DNA from: Campylobacterota bacterium
Lineage (GTDB): Bacteria > Campylobacterota_A > Desulfurellia > JAADFJ01
Direction: 5' to 3'
DNA length: 40,654 nucleotides
NCBI GenBank assembly: GCA_013152955.1
Contig: JAADFJ010000102.1
Coordinates: forward strand, 1-40,654
Part shown: positions 17,217 to 24,441 of the stretch, piece by piece
Position numbering within the stretch: position 1 is the stretch's first letter
Layout: every line of letters starts with the position of its first letter
Program-made: the position numbers and the translations under genes
Notes under the pieces: generated by a model
Told to the model about the DNA's origin: nothing
The model's input: the letters and a program-made list of their open reading frames with translations, nothing else
Databases searched by the model: none

Positions 17217-18119
17217 TTGAAAAAAAACAAAATTGTAGTTATTTATGGTCAAACTGCATCCGGAAAGAGCGATTTGGCGATAAAGATTGCCAAGCGATTT
17301 TCAGGAGAAATCATATCAGCTGATTCAGTTCAAATCTATAAAGGATTTGATATCGGGAGTGCAAAAATCCCTAAGAACAAAAGAACTGTAATTCATCATA
17401 TGCTGGATGTCAAAGAACCCGATCAAGAATACTCTGCGGCAGAATTTGCAAAGGAAGCGCTAAAGATTATAGACAAAATTCTGAATAGAAAAAATCTGCC
17501 GATTGTTGTCGGAGGAACAAATTTTTATATAAGAGCACTTATAAACGGAATAGATGGCGCCATTAAGATCCCCTGCTGGATAAATCAATTTGTAAAAACA
17601 GCATATAGAGAAAAGAAAGATAAGCTATACCGAATTGTCAGGTTGTGCGATCCGCAAAGAGCTGAAGAACTGTCGTCTAATGACACCTATCGACTTGAAA
17701 AAGCGCTCTCGGTTTATCTGACTTGCGGCAAATCGATAAAAACTTTCGAAAAGACGGCACCTCCTGTATTCAGTCCAATCAAAATCGGAATTCTTATTGA
17801 TAAAAAGGCATTAAAGGACGGCATAACCGAACGGGTTCGACAAATGTTCTCCTCAGGTCTCCTTGACGAAACAAGAACAATTATCAAAAAATACGGTACA
17901 GATATTAAACCGCTTTATTCAATTGGATATAGACAGGCTCTCTCGGTAATAAATGGAACTTTGAGCATAAGTGAAGCCATGGAGGAAACAATAAAAGAGA
18001 GTCTTCAATACGCAAAACGACAGGCAACATGGCTGAAAAAAGAGAAAAATATACTCTTTTTTAACACTCAGGACAATAAATTGTTCGATTATATTGAAAA
18101 CAGCTTGAAGGGTGAATAA
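17217..18119 (+). CDS. miaA: tRNA dimethylallyltransferase
   Basis: Adds a dimethylallyl group to A37 of tRNAs that read codons starting with U. The 300-residue length is usual. Motifs: the P-loop YGQTASGKSDLA (residues 10-21; most homologues have GPTASGKS), ISADSVQIYKGFDIGSAK, HHMLDVKEPDQEYSAAEF, VVGGTNFYIRALING, NDTYRLEKALSVY, SIGYRQAL and the C-terminal YAKRQATWLKKE. The start is TTG directly after the RecO stop. After the gene there is a 288-bp stretch with a repeat remnant and no recognisable gene. Confidence 0.95.
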   Translation: MKKNKIVVIYGQTASGKSDLAIKIAKRFSGEIISADSVQIYKGFDIGSAKIPKNKRTVIHHMLDVKEPDQEYSAAEFAKEALKIIDKILNRKNLPIVVGGTNFYIRALINGIDGAIKIPCWINQFVKTAYREKKDKLYRIVRLCDPQRAEELSSNDTYRLEKALSVYLTCGKSIKTFEKTAPPVFSPIKIGILIDKKALKDGITERVRQMFSSGLLDETRTIIKKYGTDIKPLYSIGYRQALSVINGTLSISEAMEETIKESLQYAKRQATWLKKEKNILFFNTQDNKLFDYIENSLKGE

Positions 18120-18224
18120 AGACGGCAAACAGGATTGCATCATATATCAGGATACGTCCAAAGCATATCAGCAGCAGAAAAAAATGAGAAAATACCATCT
18201 GTATAATTTCTTTCTATAGGTAAA

Positions 18225-18325
18225 GCAAACTTCTGAGGGACTAACGGGTTAATTCAAAGAAGCAAAACGCAAGTATACGGGAAACATCATAAAGCCCGCA
18301 GGAAAATCAAATAAAAGACAAGATC
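18225..18325 (+). repeat. Remnant of the intergenic element, left-arm type (copy F)
   Basis: GCAAACTTCTGAGGGACTAA, followed by CGGGTTAATTCAA, closely matches the left arm of the panB-panC element at 39974-40005, including the subterminal palindrome. Weaker similarity continues over AAAGCCCGCAGG. The left terminal repeat is not recognisable, although AATGAGA occurs about 40 bases upstream. The rest of the 288-bp gap between miaA and the XRE gene shows nothing I can assign except the hairpin at its right end. Confidence 0.6.
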
Positions 18326-18395
18326 ATTAACTCATCTTGCGCACTAAAGACAAGTCTCAACGATAAGATAAGAGGAAAGTTTTAGATGAAAAGCA

Positions 18396-18417
18396 GGTTC
18401 TTGAGAATTAAAGAACC
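18396..18417 (-). terminator. Hairpin spanning the stop codon of the XRE-cupin gene
   Basis: GGTTCTT (18396-18402) and AAGAACC (18411-18417) form a perfect 7-bp stem with an 8-base loop. On the minus strand the TAA stop of the regulator gene lies in the loop, and TGCTTTTC follows. This resembles a short intrinsic terminator, although the T run is interrupted. Confidence 0.45.
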
Positions 18418-18950
18418 GGAGGCGCAACCACCCAGATTGTCTCACAATCAATGTCTTGTGTATTTTTGTAGCTATGCGGCACAACCGCACGAAAATAGAA
18501 GCTGTCGCCTTCTTTCACTACATAGCTTTTGTCTGCCAGTTTAAGTACTAGCTCGCCCTTCAGCACATAGCCGAACTCTTCGCCTTCATGTCTGTGTACC
18601 CCATGAGTTTCCGAATGAGCAGGTATTACTTTGAATAATGGTTCCATCTGCTTTTCGGTAATTTTTTTTACCAAAAGCTCAGCTGAAACATTACTTTCCG
18701 GATAAAGAATTTTGACCCTTTCGTTTTTTTTCATTACAACAGGTTCGACATCTTTTGCATCACTCAAAATTGATCTTACATTCGTTTCAAGTGCGTTTGC
18801 AAGCTTTTGCAAAATCGTTATTGATGGAACGGCTTTTCCTGTTTCTATTTGAGACAAATATGCATCAGTGCACCCCACATTTTTGGCAAGTATTTTTAAA
18901 GTCATTCCTTTTCGTTTTCTTAACGTTTTAACCTTCTCAGACATTTTCAT
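18408..18950 (-). CDS. XRE-family transcriptional regulator with C-terminal cupin domain
   Basis: A 180-residue regulator. Residues about 5-60 form a helix-turn-helix of the Cro/cI (XRE) type: LRKRKGMTLKILAKNVGCTD, then YLSQIETGKAVPSITILQKL. Residues about 105-178 are a small cupin beta-barrel (HSETHGVHRHEGEEFGYVLK, then GDSFYFRAVVPHSY) whose histidines and glutamate could bind a metal or small effector. Such proteins often regulate nearby transport or catabolic genes. It lies downstream of the acetate-transporter-type gene on the same strand, separated by a terminator, and has its own promoter. The operator-like palindrome in the transporter promoter is a possible binding site. The ligand is unknown. 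The ATG at 18950 follows GGGGAG; an ATG two codons later is also possible. Confidence 0.9.
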   Translation of the reverse strand: MKMSEKVKTLRKRKGMTLKILAKNVGCTDAYLSQIETGKAVPSITILQKLANALETNVRSILSDAKDVEPVVMKKNERVKILYPESNVSAELLVKKITEKQMEPLFKVIPAHSETHGVHRHEGEEFGYVLKGELVLKLADKSYVVKEGDSFYFRAVVPHSYKNTQDIDCETIWVVAPPVL

Positions 18951-18982
18951 AGGTTTGCTCCCCGCTTAATTGGCTATAAACT

Positions 18983-19011
18983 ATAATAGAAAAGTTTTTC
19001 CCTAATATCAA
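18983..19011 (-). promoter_or_regulatory. Sigma-70 promoter of the XRE-cupin gene
   Basis: On the minus strand TTGATA (19011-19006) and TATTAT (18988-18983) are separated by 17 bases. Initiation near 18976 would give a leader of about 26 bases with a GGGGAG ribosome site before the ATG at 18950. Confidence 0.65.
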
Positions 19012-19025
19012 TAGGATTAAACAAA

Positions 19026-19053
19026 AAAAAGACGGATTTTACTCCGTCTTTTT
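19026..19053 (-). terminator. Intrinsic terminator after the acetate-transporter-type gene
   Basis: GACGGA (19031-19036) pairs with TCCGTC (19043-19048), extended by flanking A and T runs on either side. On the minus strand the stem is followed by eight T residues, which ends the transporter transcript. The A/T flanks make it usable in both directions. A second small hairpin (CCGCT/AGCGG) lies just upstream at about 19063-19076. Confidence 0.8.
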
Positions 19054-19093
19054 CTGTTTGGACCGCTATGAAGCGGCCTTTAATCGATTTATA

Positions 19094-19648
19094 TTATTTT
19101 GCAGCTTTAAGCTGCGCTTCAAGTCCCTGCCACATTATATACCATGCAACTGCCGCAACGAAAATTCCCAACCAGCCCCCTATGCGCGTAATAGCCGCTG
19201 CTCCGGAATAATGGCCGATCACCAAAAGTATGAAAGTCACTAAAAGCGAAACAAAAAGTGTTCCGAGATATGGCCCATGCTTAACCGCCACTATCGTCAT
19301 AATTGCAGTAAAGATTGTCCAAGCCAAAAGCGTTAGTCCGAGTGACGCACCAAAATCCGCTCCTGATATTGCTTTTAGATAAACTCCAGTATATACAAGA
19401 ACTGCCAATGCAATCCAGAAAGCTCCATATGAACAAAATGCAACAAGACCGAATGTATTACCTGTTTTCATCTCAAGAACACCTGCAATCAGCTGTGCCA
19501 AGCCGCCGTAAAACAGTGCCAATGGTAACATCGCGTGAATTCCGGCCGGAACAATGCCGGCGTTATGAACACTAAGTACAAAAGTTGTCAACGCAAATCC
19601 GCCTAACCCTAACGGTCCGGGATTAGCATAAGTTACCTTTTCAGACAT
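19094..19648 (-). CDS. Acetate/succinate transporter of the GPR1/FUN34/YaaH (SatP) family
   Basis: A 184-residue inner-membrane protein with six hydrophobic helices. The N-terminal signature reads [20 protein letters not shown], close to the family's NPAPLGL motif, followed by [20 protein letters not shown] and [11 protein letters not shown]. Family members move acetate and related small monocarboxylates or succinate across the membrane; the exact substrate cannot be read from sequence. The ATG follows a strong GAAGGAGG. It is a single-gene unit: own promoter with a palindromic spacer, a leader of about 160 bases, and a terminator behind it. Confidence 0.9.
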   Translation of the reverse strand: MSEKVTYANPGPLGLGGFALTTFVLSVHNAGIVPAGIHAMLPLALFYGGLAQLIAGVLEMKTGNTFGLVAFCSYGAFWIALAVLVYTGVYLKAISGADFGASLGLTLLAWTIFTAIMTIVAVKHGPYLGTLFVSLLVTFILLVIGHYSGAAAITRIGGWLGIFVAAVAWYIMWQGLEAQLKAAK

Positions 19649-19810
19649 AAATCCTCCTTCGGTTTAAGAAAAAATTTTTGAATCAAAAATTATAGAATAA
19701 TAGCCCCCCAGCCCTTGTGAATAAGTCTATCACCTCCTTTTATTAACTTACCTTACCCACATAGGTAGTACGCAAGACAAGTTATTGATTTTGTAGCTAC
19801 CCAACACTAT
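19649..19810 (-). promoter_or_regulatory. Long transcribed leader of the YaaH-family gene
   Basis: About 160 bases separate the promoter from the start codon. On the minus strand the leader contains a possible stem pairing GGTAG(C)TAC with GTACTACC, then AAAGGAGGTGAT (19740-19729), a full complement of the usual 16S rRNA 3' end, with no ATG, GTG or TTG at a normal distance. Near the gene there is an AT-rich palindrome (AATTTTTG-ATT-CAAAAATT) followed by T residues, then the true ribosome site. I recognise no known riboswitch class. Confidence 0.4.
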
Positions 19811-19816
19811 GATTTC

Positions 19817-19844
19817 ATTCTACAAATAATTATTTGTTTGTCAA
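19817..19844 (-). promoter_or_regulatory. Promoter with palindromic operator for the YaaH-family gene
   Basis: On the minus strand TTGACA (19844-19839) and TAGAAT (19822-19817) are 16 bases apart. The spacer is almost exactly a perfect 16-bp palindrome, ACAAATAATTATTTGT (19822-19837). A repressor dimer bound there would block the polymerase. The XRE-cupin protein encoded next door is a candidate, by proximity only. Confidence 0.65.
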
Positions 19845-19874
19845 CTGTCCGAATTGTTGCTGAAGGCGTTTCTA

Positions 19875-20105
19875 TATAATACAGGATATTCGAATTGAAA
19901 GTCTGAATCGTCGACAAATTACATATGATAATTTTGGGCTATTGCCGAAATTTACAATACAGAAAAGGCTGATTTAAACCCAATCTAAAACGCTTAGAAT
20001 TAATAGAAGTGCCCTTAACTAACCGGTTAGCGCCTCAAATTTTAATTTCTAAATCTCACCCTTTATTTAACTTCCGCGGATCTGTTTATTGTGCAGCAGT
20101 CTCAT
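19875..20105 (+). repeat. Diverged copy of the intergenic element with intact right end (copy B)
   Basis: Aligned with the panB-panC element: TTGCCGAAATTTACAATACA, GAAGTGCCCTTAACTAACCG, TCAAATTTTAATTTCTAAAT and the right terminal repeat TTATTGTGCAGCAGTCTCAT at 20086-20105, followed by AATA. The subterminal palindrome CTAACCGGTTAG is perfect (20019-20030). The left half is much more diverged and no left terminal repeat is found. The segment AAAACGCTTAGAATTAATAG is shared exactly with copy A. It lies just upstream of the HD-GYP gene promoter. Confidence 0.8.
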
Positions 20106-20133
20106 AATAAGCATTCAACTTTAAGCCCTGCAC

Positions 20134-20161
20134 TTGATTCTGAACAATTTGTATGTAATAG
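20134..20161 (+). promoter_or_regulatory. Candidate promoter of the HD-GYP gene
   Basis: TTGATT (20134-20139) and TAATAG (20156-20161) are 16 bases apart, and the preferred ATG begins eight bases after the -10 box, so the message would be nearly leaderless. The -35 box begins 28 bases after the right terminal repeat of copy B. Confidence 0.4.
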
Positions 20162-20169
20162 TATCGCAA

Positions 20170-22641
20170 ATGAAATTTGATGGCATTTCAGAACTACTTC
20201 GTAATAAATTCACCCGATCCTTTATCCTGTCAGCTGCGCTTCTGCTTTTGTTCTATTTATTATTTATGTTTAGTATTGTGCATTCTTTCAAGATTAATGC
20301 CGCAAAAGAGGTACGGCGAGAGGAAGTTTGGCGATCAAAAATCGTCGCTCTGAGAATAAAGCATTATCTGTCTAACTCTAAAAACAGGTTAAATCATCTG
20401 ATTAGAATGACTACAGAAAACGGACTGTCAAACGAAAATTATATTATTGATGAGTTTAATCGTTTGAAAGGTTCCCGCTCTTACAACAAAATTTTCGTAC
20501 AGCTTGCAAACAATAGAATTGTTGAATACAAAAACGGCAAGTTTAGTTACAGTACCATCAAATACGCTCCTAAAGAAGGTGCACAGATTATTTATAAAAC
20601 CGAACTTACGAAAAATAAAACTATCGTGAAAGTTCCTTACAGTGTTATAAAAAAAACCGTATTTTTAAACGGCTTACGATTTTTTTCTATTATATATGAG
20701 GAGCCGTTAAAACAGATTGCAGAAAAATTTTTGAAAAATATGAGCGCCGATTCCGACATGAAAGGCTCTGCATTTATGACAGACATTTACGGGAAAATTG
20801 TTTTTACAAAAGGGAACGGCTTGCATCACAAAATTATTTATGATATATCGGATATCGGAGAATCTTTCAAACGACAACTGTCAAAATTTGTCAAGAAAGA
20901 CAAGCCGTTCAGCATCCTTTATAAATCAGATAAAACCAAAGAGCGCTACATAATCGGTTTTTATCCTATCCGAATTGACGGCAAACTATTTTATCTTGCC
21001 TTATCTGCACCGGAAAACGAAATCTATGAGAGAGTTGGGAGTACTGCAAAAAAACTAATTCCTATAGGCATTATTATATCGTTATTCGGTATCTTACTTA
21101 CTACCTTTTTCTTCATTCGCTTTGCAAAAATCAATAGGAAACTCGAGAGCAGTCAAAAATTTATCTCGAAATTATATGAAAGGCAACAGAAAAAAACCGT
21201 CTTCCTGGAGACTATCTCTTATAAAACCGTTTCCGCAATGGAAAGCATAACATACGACTCACAAAATAGCCTTATAAAAATAGATGAAATATTTGACGAA
21301 ATTTCCGAATTTATAGATTGCAGATTATATTTGTTTTATAAATATAAAAACCGCGTTCGAATGATTAGAGCTAATGGTAAAATCTTCAGTTGCGACTCCG
21401 ATCGAATTATAAGCAACTCAAGCTTTCTTAAATACAATCTAACATTTTATCAGCTGTGGCGCGGTCTGTTTATCGCAATTGACAGCCGCTATCGGGATCC
21501 TCTTTTTTTAGTTCAGATTGTCAACATATTAAGACTTTACGGTAGAGCATCAACGGCAATACGCCGCAATAACTCCTTTATGAGTCGTTTGATAAGAATG
21601 ATTGTACTGTCAATTGATGTGCGTGACAGCTACACATCCGGTCACTCAAAAAGAGTAGCCGCTTATAGCAAGAAGATAGCGTCGGCTCTTGGATATTCTG
21701 CTGAAAAATGCGATAAAATTGAATTGGCAGGACTTCTTCACGATTTAGGAAAAATCGCAATACCGGATATAATACTGATGAAACCGGGTTCATTAAGTGA
21801 TTACGAATATGGCATAATCAAATATCATCCTGTTGTTGCCTATAAACTGTTAAAAATTTTGCCTGAGTTTGCCGATATTGCACTCTGGATAAAATATCAT
21901 CATGAACGGGTTGACGGAAGAGGATATCCTAATAAAATAAGCAGCACTATTCCGGTCGAATCAAAAATATTGGCCGTTGCCGATGTTTTTGACGCCCTAA
22001 CATCCGAACGAACCTACAGAAACCGAATGTCCGTAGAACAAGCAATAAAAATTATCGGCTCTGCATCGGGATATCAGTTTGACAGTAAGATAGTCGCTAA
22101 AGCAATTTCTGTTCTGCCGAACACTTGGAAGGAGCAATTAAGTGATCCGAAAGTTTCGGCGTTTGTTGAAATTGAATGTTTTAGAAGAGAAATGTTTGGC
22201 ATTGATTGGGAAACAGGTTTGTACGGAAATACCAGATTGATCAAAAAGATTGAAACATTATATAAACAAAATAACACCTTCAGCGTTGCCGTTTTGATTT
22301 TATTCGATTATGATCTATATCGTCGAGATCATTCATTTAACCATGCTTTAAAGTCAATGAGCAACATGGCAAAGGTTGTTAAAGCACACTCAGACATTGC
22401 GGCACGTACCGGATATACGGAAATTTCACTGGTTTTCATCAATAAGTCTTACACGGATCTCATTTCCGCCATAGATGAGATCAGACACTCCTCAAAACTA
22501 AATTTTCATTACGGTATAGCAAATTCAAAAGAATATAAGAATGCGAACAGCCTGTTGCTGAACGCTCAGCAACAGGCCAAATTACTGTGCGCTAAAACCC
22601 TGATCAACTGGACGGAGAATAATAAATGTTCCCTTCAATAG
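20170..22641 (+). CDS. Membrane sensor with HD-GYP phosphodiesterase and degenerate GGDEF-like domain
   Basis: About 823 residues. A transmembrane helix (about 17-38) precedes a roughly 250-residue extracytoplasmic sensor region, then a second helix (PIGIIISLFGILLTTFFFIR). After a linker comes a complete HD-GYP domain: SGHSKRVAAYSKKIASALGY, LLHDLGKIAIPD (His524-Asp525), YHPVVAYKLL, and HHERVDGRGYP from residue 577. HD-GYP domains hydrolyse cyclic di-GMP. The last roughly 140 residues look like a worn GGDEF domain: DWETGLYGNTRLIKKIE matches the usual D-x-LTGLxNR opening, but the signature GGDEF loop reads RTGYTEI, so cyclase activity is unlikely. Start is uncertain: ATG at 20170 has no ribosome site, and an in-frame TTG at 20134 coincides with the -35 box. 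It overlaps tatB by 16 bases. Confidence 0.85.
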   Translation: MKFDGISELLRNKFTRSFILSAALLLLFYLLFMFSIVHSFKINAAKEVRREEVWRSKIVALRIKHYLSNSKNRLNHLIRMTTENGLSNENYIIDEFNRLKGSRSYNKIFVQLANNRIVEYKNGKFSYSTIKYAPKEGAQIIYKTELTKNKTIVKVPYSVIKKTVFLNGLRFFSIIYEEPLKQIAEKFLKNMSADSDMKGSAFMTDIYGKIVFTKGNGLHHKIIYDISDIGESFKRQLSKFVKKDKPFSILYKSDKTKERYIIGFYPIRIDGKLFYLALSAPENEIYERVGSTAKKLIPIGIIISLFGILLTTFFFIRFAKINRKLESSQKFISKLYERQQKKTVFLETISYKTVSAMESITYDSQNSLIKIDEIFDEISEFIDCRLYLFYKYKNRVRMIRANGKIFSCDSDRIISNSSFLKYNLTFYQLWRGLFIAIDSRYRDPLFLVQIVNILRLYGRASTAIRRNNSFMSRLIRMIVLSIDVRDSYTSGHSKRVAAYSKKIASALGYSAEKCDKIELAGLLHDLGKIAIPDIILMKPGSLSDYEYGIIKYHPVVAYKLLKILPEFADIALWIKYHHERVDGRGYPNKISSTIPVESKILAVADVFDALTSERTYRNRMSVEQAIKIIGSASGYQFDSKIVAKAISVLPNTWKEQLSDPKVSAFVEIECFRREMFGIDWETGLYGNTRLIKKIETLYKQNNTFSVAVLILFDYDLYRRDHSFNHALKSMSNMAKVVKAHSDIAARTGYTEISLVFINKSYTDLISAIDEIRHSSKLNFHYGIANSKEYKNANSLLLNAQQQAKLLCAKTLINWTENNKCSLQ

Positions 22642-22952
22642 GTACCGGAGAGCTGCTGATGATACTTTTGGTGGCTCTGGTAGTAATAGGACCCAAAAAG
22701 CTTCCCGCAGTAATAAAAACCATTGCAAAAGTCTATAAATATATAAGAAAAACTTCAGCAGAAATCACATCTTCCATCAATGAAGCTGCCAATGATACAA
22801 AAGAAACCATCAATGAACAGAAAGAATCGCTGTCCGATTACTTCGGGGAAATAGAAGATTTTGATGATATTGACATAACTGAGCCGAAATCTGAAAAAGG
22901 CGATGATGAACACCCGCAGAAAGAACAGCAATCTTCAAAAAAACAATTATGA
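22626..22952 (+). CDS. tatB: Sec-independent translocase subunit TatA/TatB
   Basis: A 108-residue single-span protein of the twin-arginine translocase, which exports folded proteins. It opens with MFPSIGTGELLMILLVALVV and IGPKKLP: a short transmembrane helix, the GP hinge and an amphipathic helix, followed by an acidic, polar tail. The Glu in the helix is shared with TatB and some TatA proteins, and the length suits TatB, so I favour TatB but cannot exclude a dual-function TatA. It overlaps the HD-GYP gene and shares an ATGA overlap with tatC. Confidence 0.88.
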   Translation: MFPSIGTGELLMILLVALVVIGPKKLPAVIKTIAKVYKYIRKTSAEITSSINEAANDTKETINEQKESLSDYFGEIEDFDDIDITEPKSEKGDDEHPQKEQQSSKKQL

Positions 22953-23698
22953 AAGATAAAGACAAAGAACTTACTTTCATCGAACATCTTGGCGAACTAA
23001 GAAAACGCATAATCTACATGATGACAGCAACATTTATAGCCGCTGCGATATGCTATCACTTTTCGCTTCAATTGCTTGAATTTGTGATAGCTCCGCTCCT
23101 AAGTGCCCTGCCGCCCAAAAGCCATATAATATTTACAGGACTCACGGAGGCATTTTGGGTCAGAATAGAAATAGCTCTTGTTGCTGCACTAATTTTTATC
23201 AGCCCTTTCAATTTTTACCAGCTTTGGGCATTTATTTCTCCAGGCCTGAAAAAACTCGAGAAACGTTTTGTGATTCCTTTTGTTCTCTCCTCTTCCATCC
23301 TGTTTGTTGCGGGTGCCGCATTTGCATATTTTGCGGTTTTCCCCATTGCATTTCGGTTTCTCATCAGCTACGGAGGCTCATCGCTTACGGCACTTCCATC
23401 TATCAAAGCATATCTGTCGCTTGTAATGAAACTGATCTTAGGATTTGGATTGGTTTTTGAATTGCCTGTTGCAACATTTTTTCTTGCAATTTTTGGAATA
23501 ATAGATCATAAATTTATGATAAAAAATTTTGCATATGCCATTCTTATAATATTTGTTGTTGCGGCCGTTCTAACTCCTCCCGATGTTTTTTCACAGTTTC
23601 TGATGGCTGTTCCTCTTATCATTTTATATTTAATAAGCATAGTAATAGCAAAGCTTGTAAACAAAAAAAAGCCTGAAGAAAAAGAAAATGATACTTAA
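22949..23698 (+). CDS. tatC: Sec-independent translocase protein TatC
   Basis: A 249-residue, six-span receptor subunit of the Tat system that binds twin-arginine signal peptides. The diagnostic N-terminal FIEHLGELRKRII, SPFNFYQLWAFISPGLKKLE after the second helix, FGLVFELPVATFFLA and LTPPDVFSQFLMAVPLIILY are all present. The ATG overlaps the tatB stop (ATGA), so the pair is translated together, and its 3' end overlaps the prepilin peptidase gene by 11 bases. Confidence 0.96.
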   Translation: MKDKDKELTFIEHLGELRKRIIYMMTATFIAAAICYHFSLQLLEFVIAPLLSALPPKSHIIFTGLTEAFWVRIEIALVAALIFISPFNFYQLWAFISPGLKKLEKRFVIPFVLSSSILFVAGAAFAYFAVFPIAFRFLISYGGSSLTALPSIKAYLSLVMKLILGFGLVFELPVATFFLAIFGIIDHKFMIKNFAYAILIIFVVAAVLTPPDVFSQFLMAVPLIILYLISIVIAKLVNKKKPEEKENDT

Positions 23699-24431
23699 TG
23701 CCATTTTTATTTTTATCTTCGGGCTCATTGTCGGAAGCTTTTTAAATGTTGTTATATACAGGGCACCAAAACATGAGTCTATTGTTACACCTGCGTCACA
23801 TTGCATGGTATGCGGAAGTAGCATAAAATGGTACGATAATATCCCCGTCATAAGTTTTTTGCTGCTTCGCGGCAGATGCAGAAAGTGCGGCGAAACCATC
23901 TCTGCTGTCTATCCTGCCGTTGAAATAGTCACCGCTTTGATTTTTCTGATTTTCTATCTTAAATTTTCATTAACACTGCTGCTGCTGAAATATATTCTGT
24001 TCGCAGCGTTCTTGACAACGCTTTCCGTAATTGATTTTTTTCACTATATCCTGCCGGATTTTCTTACATATCCCTTAATGATAATCGGCTTATTCTTTAC
24101 ATTTTTTTTGCCTCCCTATACGGCTTGGGCACTGGTCTCGGCCGCAGCAGCTTCGCTTTTTCTATTTATGTTGGGGCTAATCGTAGGAAAATCGGTTGGG
24201 AAGGAGGCATTGGGATTCGGTGATGTAAAACTAATTTTTGCCATATCGATTTTTCTGGGAATCAAAGGAGCTGTTTTTACCCTCTTTTTTGGATCAATAC
24301 TTGGAATCGCAGCTGCTATTCTTATCTTTAGAAAAAAGAAAATACCTTTTGGTCCGTTTCTTTCTATGGCTGCCATATGCTATCCATTTTTTGGTCAGCC
24401 GCTTTTTAACTTTTTACTGAGGCCATTATAA
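23688..24431 (+). CDS. pilD: Type IV prepilin peptidase / N-methyltransferase (A24 family)
   Basis: A 247-residue polytopic aspartic protease that cleaves and N-methylates type IV pilins or type II secretion pseudopilins. The bifunctional form is shown by the N-terminal methyltransferase domain with two CxxC pairs (HCMVCGSSIKWYDNIPVISF and GRCRKCGE). The two catalytic aspartates lie in VIDFFHYILPD and GFGDVKL. GLIVGSFLNVVIYRAP opens the protein as usual. It overlaps tatC. No pilin gene is in the window, so which secretion or pilus system it serves is unknown. Confidence 0.94.
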   Translation: MILNAIFIFIFGLIVGSFLNVVIYRAPKHESIVTPASHCMVCGSSIKWYDNIPVISFLLLRGRCRKCGETISAVYPAVEIVTALIFLIFYLKFSLTLLLLKYILFAAFLTTLSVIDFFHYILPDFLTYPLMIIGLFFTFFLPPYTAWALVSAAAASLFLFMLGLIVGKSVGKEALGFGDVKLIFAISIFLGIKGAVFTLFFGSILGIAAAILIFRKKKIPFGPFLSMAAICYPFFGQPLFNFLLRPL

Positions 24432-24441
24432 AAGTACTGCA

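Noticed and set aside
19875-20169. A tRNA or small RNA gene upstream of the HD-GYP gene
   Set aside because: No cloverleaf, CCA end or terminator was seen; the stretch is explained by repeat copy B and a promoter.
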